Positions 33,651 to 43,862 of a stretch of 64,000 nucleotides of DNA are shown here, piece by piece. Numbering within the stretch: the first letter of the stretch is position 1; the number at the start of each line of letters is the position of its first letter. Under the pieces are notes generated by a model. The model worked only from the letters and a program-made list of their open reading frames with translations. It ran no database searches and was not told the DNA's origin. Source of the DNA: Triangularia verruculosa (Eukaryota > Ascomycota > Sordariomycetes > Sordariales > Podosporaceae); NCBI GenBank assembly GCA_033296885.1, contig MU863879.1, positions 434,001 to 498,000 on the forward strand, in the 5' to 3' direction. A program made the position numbers and the translations under genes.

Positions 33651-36600
33651 TCATTTTAGGCCATCGGCCACAGGTGTTGGTGGTCGTTTCGAGTGTAATG
33701 ACATACTATATGGTGCCTGTTGAAGTTCCAGTTAGCATCACAATTCGAGTATGTGGGTGAGAAGAACACTTACCAGAGCAATCCTCCCATTAACCACTCT
33801 CCACGCCAACTTCTTAACATTCCCATCCGCTGGCACAACCGCCGGCGAGAACTCAATAGCAAACATTTCACGGATGGCATACACCACTCTCTCCGCATAT
33901 TTACCATCCCGTTCCACATGGGCACCCCATGGCTCGTCCACTGTCTCTGGCGCAATCTCTGGGTCGCGGTCAAGGCAGTTTCTTACAATTGGCAAGAGGG
34001 CGCTTTCAGCCTCCTCAATAGTAAGCTCAGTCCCCTCCTTCACGACCAACGGAATGCGGACCTCGAATGGCTCCGAGATCGACATGACATTGTGCTTGCC
34101 GTGATGGTGGTATCTGAACTCATAGACACCCTGTGTCCACCAGAGCTTATCACCCTCAAATACCATCTCGCCTTGTACAAGAGGGACTTCAGCTTCCAGT
34201 TCGGCCTTCTCGTCAGAAGAGATAATGCCTTCGTCGGTGGTAGTGTCGTACTGGCCGCGGCACGTGGGGATCCAGCGGCCAAGAGATGGTACCTCGGTGA
34301 AGTCTCTGTTGCGGTTGTCGGTAACCAAATAAAGACCAACCCAGTCCTTCTTGCTGTGCTTCGCAGGAGCTGTCCACTTGACGCGAATAGGAGCACCATA
34401 TTGGAAGACCTTGGTCTTGACATCCTTGGGGACACGGGCATCAGCACTTTCTTTCCGGGTAGCCTTCTCATCAGGCGCGATCAATTCCTCGCCCTCCACG
34501 GAAAGCTTGTAGTGCTTGGGGTCATAACCAGCAAGATCGCGGTCGATACGGTTGATAGAGAGACGAATAGGCTTGTGGAACAGAGCGGTAGTGTCCTTGA
34601 CGAAGTTGGAAGACCCGGCCGAGAGTCTGGCGAGAGCGGAATCAATGAAATCCTCAGCAAAGTGTTTTGTCTCATCGAGAACCTTGTCAACACCCTGTTG
34701 CCACCTCTTGACAGGTGCGGGGAGTGACTTCTTGACAAATTTGGTGAGACCGGCCTCCTTGCGAAGGTTCTGGCCGTATATCTTTTGCATGTGAGGCTTC
34801 TCAACAAAGGAGATGAATCCCAGCATCAGAAGCTGGCTGACAAGAGCCATGACGAAAACAGCCTTGCTCCAGGTAATGAGTGCCAGACCCCAGAAACCAG
34901 CAGCACCCAGCACACGTTCGGGGTTGTTGAGGAAACGGTAGATAGAGTTGTAGGTAGGGGGGCGGGGGCTCTCAAAGAAGAAATCACCATAGAACCAGCC
35001 AAACTCGCCGAGGGACTCGTAGATGCTGGATGATGTCCAGAGCTGAAGAGCAATCAAACTAATGCCAATTACATGCTTCAAAAGAACTGAACCATAGCTC
35101 CAGTCCTCGGGATAAGTGTACATCTTCCAGCAGGCAGTCAAGAATGAGACGTGGCAGAGGATCATGCTGATATGATACAGGCCCTTCCACTGTCTCCAGG
35201 CCTCGCCGGTGCTCTCGCCGAACTTGAGGAAATGTCTGGTGAACATCTTCTTTTCGGACTGCTTCTTCAGAATGTAGCCGAGACCCACCGAGTACCAGAG
35301 ACGCCAGAAGATTGCATTTACGACAGCCAAAGTCTGGTAGGTGCGGGTGGTGGGAGTGACAACCGTCAAAGCAATGAAGCAGGCGACAATGATCAGGGAG
35401 GAAGCGTCGGTAACTCTGAAGAGGTCAAAGCTTCCGATCATGTTGTGAACAGGCTGGGGGGCGTCAGAGTTCGCATTCGGCTCCTTGGTGACCAAAGCAT
35501 CAGCTTCGGTTTGGCTGCCGATCTCGGACTCGGCCCGGAGACGGGGAGGCGGTGGGTTGTAGGTCTTCTCGATGTGGGGGTTCTCAACAAAGGCCAAGAA
35601 CACGAACTGAAGGGCATGGGCAGCGATCGAGATGAAGAGGACGTCGTAGCTGGCGGCCATCATAGAGATACCGTAGTACCCGGCGTAGCCAATGGAGTAC
35701 ATAGGATGGGGAGCCATTTCGAAGACGCCATCAAAAGTCAATTCCTGCTCGATCAGGTAGAAGAAGTCTACAACCAGTCAGTTTTTGGCGCCCAACACGG
35801 CAACAGAGCAATAATAAACTTACCACCCCAGTACCAGGCATAGTCCTTCACAACTCTATGCGCATCAAGCTTAACCCAGAGGTTGAACCCAACAAGCGCA
35901 ATACCACCAATCCAACGGCCAAGAAGCATGCCCAACCCCTCATCCTCAGGCGTGTGGGCGCAGACGATGGCGAACAGGCAGTACGACACAAAGTCGCACA
36001 TCAAGATCAAATCGACAATGCGGCGGAAAGCAAGCCAGGTATTGTACTCGATAGGCGCCTCATCCATCTTATAGTCCTTGGGAATCTTTGTCTCAAGCTC
36101 AGTCTTGAGCAGGTTGTAGAGCCATGGCCGCGGGTTGGTGTCGGGCCGTTCAAAGGCCCTCAACCGGCGAGCCCAGGTGACCAAAAGAGTATACTTCGAC
36201 TGAACAGTCAACAGGTAACCTATTCCAGCATTGTATGCGAGTCTCCAGAACGTGAAAGCGAAGCCTAATAGATACTTGTTGTAAGGCGCGGGCACGGCCC
36301 AAGCGAGCCAGATGTGTAGCGCGAGAACGCCGAGGACGATGTAATCGGACAGGTTCTTCGGTTCGCGAGGGTCTAATAATTGGGAGACCATGTCATGGGT
36401 CTCGGGCACGACAAAGACTACGGACGGTCGTCATGATTAGCGTCTAGGCGTTTTTTGGCATCTACGGTACCTTGCAGGAGGGAAGAGGGGTCCAGGAATC
36501 GAGAAAGAAAGACTTGGGACGGGGTGTGCATACCCGTTCCATCAGGAGTTCGGCCGTATGCCTTCTTGACCCGGTCGTCTCCGAGGTCATCGCCCTTGTT

Positions 36601-36720
36601 CGAGTCGGAGTCGACATCGCTAACCGACGGCGAGGGCAGCGGGCGTTCGGGGTGGGTTTGGTTGCGTTGGCGTATGGTTTTGAGCCCCGCAGGGTCATCG
36701 ATGGCAGTAGTTGTGCTCAT
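33651..36720 (-). CDS. CHO2: Phosphatidylethanolamine N-methyltransferase Cho2/Pem1
   Basis: The CDS is complement(join(33651..33716,33774..35767,35824..36417,36471..36720)), 967 aa. The first intron joins SSLLQ to VFVVPETHDMVSQLLDPREP. The second joins AWYWG to DFFYLIEQELTFDG. The last adds the short tail APYSMSLHSKRPPTPVADG. The protein methylates phosphatidylethanolamine with S-adenosylmethionine, the first step toward phosphatidylcholine, in the ER membrane. Two related methyltransferase modules are visible. The first contains MAPHPMYSIGYAGYYG and ends in VENPHIEKTY (about 298-350); the second ends in VEKPHMQKIYG (about 560-605). Both sit among hydrophobic helices. The first ~90 residues are polar and cytosolic. 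The C-terminal third is soluble. Length and tandem modules distinguish Cho2 from the single-module Opi3. It is divergent from an unrecognised gene. Confidence 0.95.
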
Positions 36721-38082
36721 GATGGAGTATTAATGCTCGGCGTTTGTCGTCGGTGTTGAAGACCGATTTACAAGCAGAGACCAAGGTTGAGCTTTCCTGG
36801 TCTCGGGACCATCACCCCGTGTGTGTGTGTGGTTTGAGGGGATTGAGATGTTTATGAAGAAAGAGAGGGGCGAAAACAAGACAGAAGCACGGGATGGTCG
36901 TGTGATGGCAAACACAAACACCCACGTTCCCGCGCCAAGAATAATTTAGGTTTGGCTGTGCCGTGTTCTGCACGCGGCGGTGGTCGACAGTTCCAGTTCC
37001 AGGACTATGCCGGTGATAAGCCCGAGGGTCTGGCCTATCGGCTTTGTGTGTCTTCTGGGAACAGGTTTTGCTGGCTGATGTCACAGAAATCCCAAAAGTC
37101 TTGTCTTGGGTCTTTCTGGTGTTTAGTCGAGTAGAAGGGGTCCGCAAGGCCGGCTTGTTTAAGGCTGGGTTCCTGCTTTTATTTCACATGCACTTCCTCT
37201 GGGGATTTGTGGGTTCTAAGGGACCTTGACGATCTGTTGGGCCAGTCGGCAGCGAGCGGACAGGTCAGCGTACCCGCCGATAGAAAATGAATGGTGTTTT
37301 CCAATTGGTTTATTGCTGGCGATAGTCGATATGATAGAGAAGCGATAGTCAACCCCGGCCTAACGTGGGGTTTTGGCGGGTAGTCTACGATCTGGCATCT
37401 TTTTTTTTTTTTTTTTTGTCTTCCAACGGTTTCTGGACATCACGATCACGTTCCACCCACCCGCTGACGTTGACAGCAACCCTGAGCGCACCCTTTCCGG
37501 AGTTTCGGGTTCTTTTGCTTGGAAGAGGGTGGTGTGGCAAGGCAGGAACCGTTCGAGGGGAACCATTTTTTACGTTGCACAACTTCTGCCAAAAACATCT
37601 CGTTGGCCTGAGAGGGCTGCAAGTACCGGGTTATGACGTGCCATTGATTTGATTGGATTTTCATGCTTTGGTGGTGTTGCACCTGGCGGCAAGTGGCGGA
37701 CAGCTGAAACTGACGACGACGAGGTCAGCCTCCAGGGGTGCCATGAAGAACTGCATGAACTCGATCCCATTAGGGCCTCCCTGGGTCTTTAAGATGGGAT
37801 GAACTGTCGGAGGACTATCAAGACGTGTCTAGCGTTGTTTGGATAGTAGGGTGGTGTTCGGTGTCACCGCTATATATATATATCAGGGGTCGCACAGCAT
37901 CAACACTCAAGTAACTGACTGGTGAAGATATAAATCAAGCAGGGCGTTTCCTATGCTTCTCCAGGTCCCTTGCTTCCTTTGCTTCCAGAAGTCGTGCCAA
38001 TCTACATATAGTTCGTAGATCTCAACACTATTCCGCCATCACACCCAACCAGATCACCTCTACCATCAAGACCACCACAACC
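36721..38082. promoter_or_regulatory. Divergent promoter region, Cho2 / unrecognised gene
   Basis: This 1.36 kb lies between two starts facing apart. It contains a T18 run (37400-37417), a TA repeat (37871-37883) and a TATA-like ATATAAAT (37928-37935) about 150 bp before the + strand ATG. These could serve the + strand gene. No gene is supported inside. Confidence 0.5.
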
Positions 38083-38916
38083 ATGTTCCGCAGACGCCAA
38101 CCACCCCCCTCCCCCCAATCCTCCCTCCCCCCCTCCCCTTCCCTCCCCCCCTCCAGCCCTCCCCAATCCCGCTCCCCAAGCCCCCCTCCCAAACCCCCCA
38201 ACTACCAATCCAAACCCCTCCCCCTACCCACCGGCACCATCTCCGCCCTCCCCCCCATCTCCCCCCTCAGCATCCCCAAAACCCGCCACCATCAACGCCC
38301 CGGAACAGCCGGCACCTCCGGCACCGAAGCCGCCCTAGCCCTCCAAACCCGTCAGTTCTCCCAGCAACTCAAACAAGCCTCCCGCGCCGAAAAAGCCTAC
38401 CGCACCCGCAAACGCGCCGCCGCCGCCCGAGCCAACTACGCCGAGTCCAAAGACCACCTCCGGCAAGCATGGCTCCACTTCGCCCTGGGACTCCGCCTGA
38501 TGTTTGGCGTCGTCAAGTCCTCAGCTTACGTCGCGCAACAAAAAAAGCAGGAGTGGAAGGACAAACGGGCGCAAGCTAAAGACGCGAGGGAGCTGGAGAA
38601 GCAGAGGAAAAAAGAAGAGGAGATGGTGGAGCGAGAGGGGAGGGTGGAGAGGTCGCCTGTGGACAGTGACCGGTTGGAAAGACGAAGGACCGCTACTGTC
38701 GACGGCGATAGTGATGGGGATGTGAGAGGGGAGGCGGTGGATGATGATGACGATGATGTCAGTGATAATGAAGTTGAGGTTGGCGATGGGGAGAAGACGG
38801 AGGTTATGCTGGAGAAGGAGCTGCCGACGCCTAGAGAGGAGGAGGTTGGTGAGGGGGTGACTGTGGGCAAGAGGTGGAAGGGAAAGGGGAGGGCGAAGGG
38901 GAAGGGGAGGCAGTAG
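38083..38916 (+). CDS. Unrecognised low-complexity protein with basic helix and acidic tail
   Basis: A single exon of 277 aa; its ATG has a good context (ACAACCATGT). I do not recognise the family. Residues 1-65 are almost only Pro and Ser. A basic amphipathic region (about 90-130, RAEKAYRTRKRAAAARANYA) leads into a short hydrophobic segment (130-150, LHFALGLRLMFGVVKSSAYV), perhaps a membrane-associated helix. A Lys/Glu-rich helix follows (152-185). Then come an Asp/Glu-rich tail with a run of Asp (about 218-240) and a basic end (RWKGKGRAKGKGRQ). The DNA is C-rich and nearly G-free in the first ~240 nt and purine-rich in the last ~350 nt. It is divergent from Cho2 and convergent with eIF3g. 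Coding status is supported by frame length and start context. Function is unknown. Confidence 0.65.
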   Translation: MFRRRQPPPSPQSSLPPSPSLPPSSPPQSRSPSPPPKPPNYQSKPLPLPTGTISALPPISPLSIPKTRHHQRPGTAGTSGTEAALALQTRQFSQQLKQASRAEKAYRTRKRAAAARANYAESKDHLRQAWLHFALGLRLMFGVVKSSAYVAQQKKQEWKDKRAQAKDARELEKQRKKEEEMVEREGRVERSPVDSDRLERRRTATVDGDSDGDVRGEAVDDDDDDVSDNEVEVGDGEKTEVMLEKELPTPREEEVGEGVTVGKRWKGKGRAKGKGRQ

Positions 38917-39643
38917 ATGAGGTTGATGTTGGATGGGATCGAGTTGAGGTTGCAAGTTGAAGTTGGGTGCGGTGGTTACTTGAATCACCACTGCAATACA
39001 CGTTCGCTATTTCTCTTTTCCTTTGCCAACACCACCACTACGATTTCGCCGAGAATGCAGCAAAAACATTCATTGTTATTTCCTTGATACCCCTAATCAA
39101 CACCAAACCATAACGACTGATGAGACACGACAACAACCAGCGTAATGAGCAAACAAGAAACCGACGATGATGGAAGCATAACTCGTTTAAACTGAGCGAG
39201 CAAGCAGCTTTACGTACTGAGCTAGAGAGCTCGGCAAGGGTTGAAGCTAATAAGGACAGGCTTCTTGTTGCAGAAAGAGCTGGTCTTGTTGTGTCCTGAC
39301 AGGATACCTACTTTGCTACCCAAACCAAACGCAGCATACATAGAGATAGTCACCTGATAATCATAATGGAACGATACCCCTGGCCGAAATACTGTACTGC
39401 TCTCAACATGCGTTTGTGAACACATTGACACAGACATATTGTTTCCCTCTACCTATCTTCTGAGATACCACACCTCAAGTCATATCAATAACTTTTATCA
39501 CAGCCAACAGCCATCAGACGCGCTTTTGACAAGAAGACATCAATTACCTATGCATATCAGACACCCACAGTCTATTTTTCCTCAACTGCCAAGCCCATTT
39601 CCCTCTTACATACCCCTCTCCCCGCAGAAACGGCTGCGACCGC
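38917..39643. other. Convergent 3' region before eIF3g
   Basis: This 727 bp is tail to tail. It is AT-richer than its flanks and should hold both 3' UTRs. I see nothing else in it. Confidence 0.55.
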
Positions 39644-40709
39644 TTACTGAGCCTTCTTCGCAAACTCGACTCTGAGAATCAAGTGCCTGAAACCGAAACC
39701 GTCCATCTTGGCGCAAGCCTTGACAGCATCACCACGGTCCGCGAAACTGATGAAAGCAAAGCCCTTGGCCATCCCAGTATCTCTGTCCTTGGCCAAGAAG
39801 ACGCGCGTAACACGACCGAAGCGCTCGAACATATCGCGCAGCTCGTTCTCTTCCGCCATCTCGGAGACCTATCCCACATATCTTGTCAGCAGACGCCACA
39901 CATACAATACTATCCAGAGTGTGGTCAAAACTCACGTTGGTAACCCGAAGAGTAGCCAAATCGTCCCTCTCGCCATACTTCCCCCCCATCCTCTCCCCCG
40001 CGGCCGCCCCCGCGGCGCCCCCGGCCCCTCTGAGCGCCGGCGGCACATATGAACCCTTCTTGCCCGCCCCCGGAGCGCCCGCACCGCCCGGCCCGGCTGC
40101 AGAGGGCTCGTCTCCCATCCCCGCCGCCACATCGGCGCCCGCAGCCTCCCCAATCGGCGCCATCGTGTCCTTGTACGGACATCTCGCCGTGAAATGCTCC
40201 CCGTTGCAAATTCTGCACTTGACCTTCTTGTCCTTCAGCTTGTCCTTCATCGCCTGCGCGTTGGGATCCTTGCTCTCATCCTTGGCGTCCTTTCTCCAGT
40301 TGATGCTCGGGCGGAAGATGATGTTCTCGCCGACGGAGGTGGTATCGGGGGCCGGGCCGGCAGGGTCCTTGACGGATTGACCAAACTTGGACCAGGACTT
40401 GCGCTCGGCGACGCGGGGGTTGACGACCTCGCGGTGGGTGATGTAGCGGATGCGGCGGGTGGTCTTGACTTTTTGGTTCTGGTCGTTGTAGCGGTACTCG
40501 ATGATGGTGGTGGAGCCGTCCTTGTTCTGGATCTTCTGGGGGGGAGGGAGGTCCGAGGTGATGAGCTCGTCGAGGTCGTCATCGTCGGCCCAGTCGTGCC
40601 TGTTGAGGAGAGGGGGTTAGTTTGTGGATCGAGAAGGGGAGCGCAAAAAGGCGATGTCGCTGGAGAGTGGGCTTGGGTTGGCGAGAACTTACTTAGCTTG
40701 AGCAGCCAT
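39644..40709 (-). CDS. TIF35: Translation initiation factor eIF3 subunit g
   Basis: The CDS is complement(join(39644..39868,39936..40599,40693..40709)), 301 aa. Exon 1 holds 17 nt (ATGGCTGCTCAAGCTAA) and is joined to HDWADDDDLDELI. The second intron (39869-39935, GTGAGT donor) splits the RRM between LRVTN and VSEMAEENELRDMF. The first half has the eIF3g motifs (EYRYNDQNQKVKTTRRIRYI, GENIIFRPS). A zinc knuckle CRICNGEHFTARC lies at about 134-146, followed by an Ala/Gly-rich linker. The C-terminal RRM (about 219-301) has RNP1 KGFAFISF. eIF3g is part of the eIF3 complex on the 40S subunit, acting in scanning and reinitiation; it binds eIF3i and mRNA. Length and domain order are normal for the family. 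Confidence 0.96.
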
Positions 40710-41489
40710 TTTGACTGATTTCAGATCTGTAAAATCGGGAGATCTGGAAGTGTAGTGGAGGTGAGTCGTAGGTTGGCCCTTTGCGCGTGGTTTCGTGGAA
40801 GTGTCGGCCGGTTTGGTGGTGGGGTGTGAGGGTGAAGTCGCTCGAAACGTTGCCAAATTTTTGGGATATTCCAAAAGTGTGGGGCTGAAAATTGGGAAAA
40901 ATCGCCGCCCCTCCTTGCCAGAGTTGTGGTTTGGCAACGGTGACCTCAACGTCCTGTTCAAGGCACTCTTTTCAGATGGAAATGACGGCCAGAGTCCTTT
41001 ACTTTTGAAGTCAAGGCTTTCAAAACTGTTTTTCTTGATTCCCGAGTTCCACGTACACCCTTAAGCTTCCCCTCACACAACCCTAAGCGGAGCTTAAGCC
41101 CCTAAGCCTAACCCTCTGTTGTAGACTCAATACCGCATCTATCATCACACAAAGACAGAAAGTTAACATTGTTGTGGAAAATTGATTCAGTTCATTCATC
41201 TCCAAATACCCTTTCCGATCCCTATCCCCCAAAACCCCCACTCGCTTGCTACCAGCTATGCTCGCTACCCTAACCCTTAAACCGCCCATCTAACCTGAAG
41301 AAGAGTATATAAGAAATGTCGTCAGACTTCGTGTTCTTCTCTGCTGTGGGTATAATAACTTGTTCAAATCCGAATTCCTTTCCGTATTCCTCGTATCATC
41401 CCCCTCCGTTATCCTTTCCTTTTCTAACCCTGTTTTGTGAATTGCAGGTCAACTGCTCTATCGAAGCGAAGTATAAAAAACCGGGCCGA
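40710..41489. promoter_or_regulatory. Upstream region of eIF3g with telomere-like motifs
   Basis: This 780 bp lies between the eIF3g start and the end of the PH-domain gene (both minus). It holds CCCTAA-type motifs at 41081-41086 and 41267-41280, a related GCCTAACCCT at 41106-41115, and an 8-bp inverted repeat (CTTAAGCT 41060-41067, AGCTTAAG 41091-41098). Telobox (AACCCTAA) elements bound by Myb-type factors are known in promoters of translation-apparatus genes of plants and some fungi. Its use here is inference. Confidence 0.45.
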
Positions 41490-43862
41490 TCAGATGAAGC
41501 CCGGTGGTGGTGCTGGTGACAAAAGACTCCCTCTACTCCCCGTCGACGACTTCTTAGGTATCGGCGGCAGAGCTCTTGTCGGCGGTGGTCCGGGTGGCGG
41601 GCCTTCCGCAAGCTGAGACATACTCCTTCTCTGGTTGAGAAATTGCGGGCTAACTAAGGAGTCAATCCTTAAATGTTGCGATGACCTTGCCATCGACTTA
41701 AGTGGTCGTTGAGAGAGATATCTCGGGCTCGGAGGCAGTGAAGTTCCTTGCTGGGCGGAAAAGCTCGATCTCCTAGCTCGAGGTTCCGGAGTCTCGGACA
41801 GCCTGCCTGATGCTCCATATGTGCCCAGTGATGACGATGAACGCGGTCCCTCCCTGAGGTGGGCTGGAATGGCGGTGCGGGGAGAGATCAAACTGCTCTC
41901 GTCCTCTAGAATGTCTGAGCAAGCCGAGGGTCTTCGCGGCCGTGGCGGCGGGTTCAGGTTGAACTTTGGGGGCTGTAAAGTCTCAATTGGAGAGCTAAGC
42001 TCCTCATCAGACTTATCGCTTTCAATCCACAGATGCGAGGGTGGTGAGCTTGACAGTGCCTCTGGTGTACTCGACAAGTTGCTCTGAGCACTGTTTTTTC
42101 TCGCGTGGCTCATTGGCGAGGATGCCGGTGTTGGGTGATCGACAACCAGTGACAATGGACGGGGGTTGATCGACAGCGCAGATGGCGGTGGTCTCCTTGA
42201 GCCGAATCGAGATGGCATTGTTGAGAAAGTCCCAGGAGTGGACTCGTTCACCCCCTTGACTGGGAACCGTTTGCTAATTCCCTGGGGGATGCCAAAGTTG
42301 GGTGGTGGGTGTGAGCCAGGAGAAAACGGCGGGACCATCTCTGTCGATCGAGGTCGGAGGCTCGCCGTCGATAAATGCATATCGAGCACGTGGTTCCCTG
42401 CCTGAAGCGACTGTCTCCGATCGTTGATGGCTGCCGCATTAGGCCTCATCCGTGGCTGCCAATGCTCGTCAAGTGGTGGCATGTCCGGCGTCATCGATTC
42501 ATGCTCGCCGAACGTGTCCCGGATAGGGGAGCAGGCAGGCGAGGAACCGGCAGACGTGATCATAGTTCGCTGGCCCGAAGAGACATAAGAGAACCGATTG
42601 GTGCTATCTCTGAGCGCGTCCAGTTGCCTCCCATCATGCGAGATGACGCTTGCTGAAGAAGTATCGTCAAACGACTGCTCGCGCCCATCCTCATCCGCAG
42701 GATCAAGCTGAATATCCGGGTTGGTCAAGGGGCTGTGATCCCAGATCCGTGAGAAGCGTTCTGGGTCTCTGACGACCAATGTCCGCTGACTTGTCTGGCT
42801 TTTCAGCTGCAAGTCCTCTTCGGCCGTCTTGGGTTTGCCAGTTTCAGACAAAACCTTCCTGCCACCCAATGCCTCAATCTCCCGCCGAAGCACCGCAATC
42901 CAGCTATCCATCTCCCCGGCGCTCTCGAATACCATCAAAAAGTTTGAAGAGCGACCCCGCTCTTGCCCCATGAAAGGCAGCCTTGACAGAAGCGACGAGC
43001 CATTTGAGCTCGACAGACGCTCCGCATCGGCTACCGCTGATATTTGGAGAACCCAATGACGTCCTGGAATGGCGTCAGATGCAAAAGCTGCCGAATCCTT
43101 TCCCAGGTGGAGAATCTTCTCTGGGAGTCTGTCGTAAGATCCTTCGCCAGAGTACTGAAGCAGGTACCCGGCCGTGACCAACACAAAGATCTTTGTCGTC
43201 CACTTAAAGTCTCCCCCAAGCCCAGACGTATTCCTCCGGTGCCTTCTCTTCGGCTTCTCCGCCTTGTCCCCAGCGGCCTCTTCGAATTTCTCCACGACTG
43301 GAGTCGCTGGGTTCGAATTCCCGCCGATGGAGAAGCTAGTCTTGTGGTTGAGTCGCAGTACCGATTCAGTAGATGCGGTACATGCTGGTAAGTGAGCGTG
43401 CTTGATCGCTTGAGGGTAGGCTTGGAACAGAGGCGGTGGACTCCATGATGCGATTCCGTCTGCTGGTGGCTGTCCTGCTTTAACTGCGCTCGTCGATTTC
43501 TTGTGCTTCAAGTCAGCCGGTCTTGCGAAAGAGGACAGGGTGCTCTCAGACCGCTGATGGTGAAATTGATAGGGCCAGTTTGTTAGTGAGGCACGGATGC
43601 CGCTGCTCCGTTGTGGCGCCTCTCGTGGCGATGACGGCGCCGATTTGTCCGCTTCCGATGTGCTCTTGTTCCGGCCAAAGATACTTCTCAATCCCAACCT
43701 CGATTCCCTCCGGCGCAATTTGTCGTCGTCGCGCAGCGGTATTCTTCCCGCCACTTCACTGACATCTCCCAATGGTGGCGGCCGTGATCTTCTTCCTAGT
43801 GAATTCTGCAATGCTTCAAGCCCGGCTGCAGTAGGTACCGGGTCCTCCTGTCGACCGGCCAT
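41490..43862 (-). CDS. PH-domain protein, function unknown
   Basis: A single exon of 790 aa starting MAGRQEDPVP at the ATG 43862-43860. A pleckstrin-homology domain is visible at about 217-335: it begins DFKWTTKIFVLVTAGYLLQY, passes IPGRHWVLQI and ends in the helix EMDSWIAVLRREIEAL. A low-complexity insert (about 280-305) sits between its strands. Everything else is Ser/Pro-rich and probably disordered, with SPR/PPS motifs fit for kinase and SH3 binding. Such architecture suggests a membrane- or cortex-associated adaptor. I do not recognise a named orthologue, and the ligand is unknown. It lies upstream of eIF3g on the same strand with a 780 bp gap, so they are not one transcript. Confidence 0.85.
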   Translation of the reverse strand: MAGRQEDPVPTAAGLEALQNSLGRRSRPPPLGDVSEVAGRIPLRDDDKLRRRESRLGLRSIFGRNKSTSEADKSAPSSPREAPQRSSGIRASLTNWPYQFHHQRSESTLSSFARPADLKHKKSTSAVKAGQPPADGIASWSPPPLFQAYPQAIKHAHLPACTASTESVLRLNHKTSFSIGGNSNPATPVVEKFEEAAGDKAEKPKRRHRRNTSGLGGDFKWTTKIFVLVTAGYLLQYSGEGSYDRLPEKILHLGKDSAAFASDAIPGRHWVLQISAVADAERLSSSNGSSLLSRLPFMGQERGRSSNFLMVFESAGEMDSWIAVLRREIEALGGRKVLSETGKPKTAEEDLQLKSQTSQRTLVVRDPERFSRIWDHSPLTNPDIQLDPADEDGREQSFDDTSSASVISHDGRQLDALRDSTNRFSYVSSGQRTMITSAGSSPACSPIRDTFGEHESMTPDMPPLDEHWQPRMRPNAAAINDRRQSLQAGNHVLDMHLSTASLRPRSTEMVPPFSPGSHPPPNFGIPQGISKRFPVKGVNESTPGTFSTMPSRFGSRRPPPSALSINPRPLSLVVDHPTPASSPMSHARKNSAQSNLSSTPEALSSSPPSHLWIESDKSDEELSSPIETLQPPKFNLNPPPRPRRPSACSDILEDESSLISPRTAIPAHLREGPRSSSSLGTYGASGRLSETPEPRARRSSFSAQQGTSLPPSPRYLSQRPLKSMARSSQHLRIDSLVSPQFLNQRRSMSQLAEGPPPGPPPTRALPPIPKKSSTGSRGSLLSPAPPPGFI

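Noticed and set aside
33720..35843. + strand frames of 335 and 230 codons opposite Cho2
   Set aside because: No motif and full overlap with conserved Cho2 exons.
43305..43325. A GGGTTCGAATTCCC string resembling a tRNA T-arm
   Set aside because: It lies inside the PH-domain coding sequence and has no matching acceptor, D- or anticodon arm nearby.
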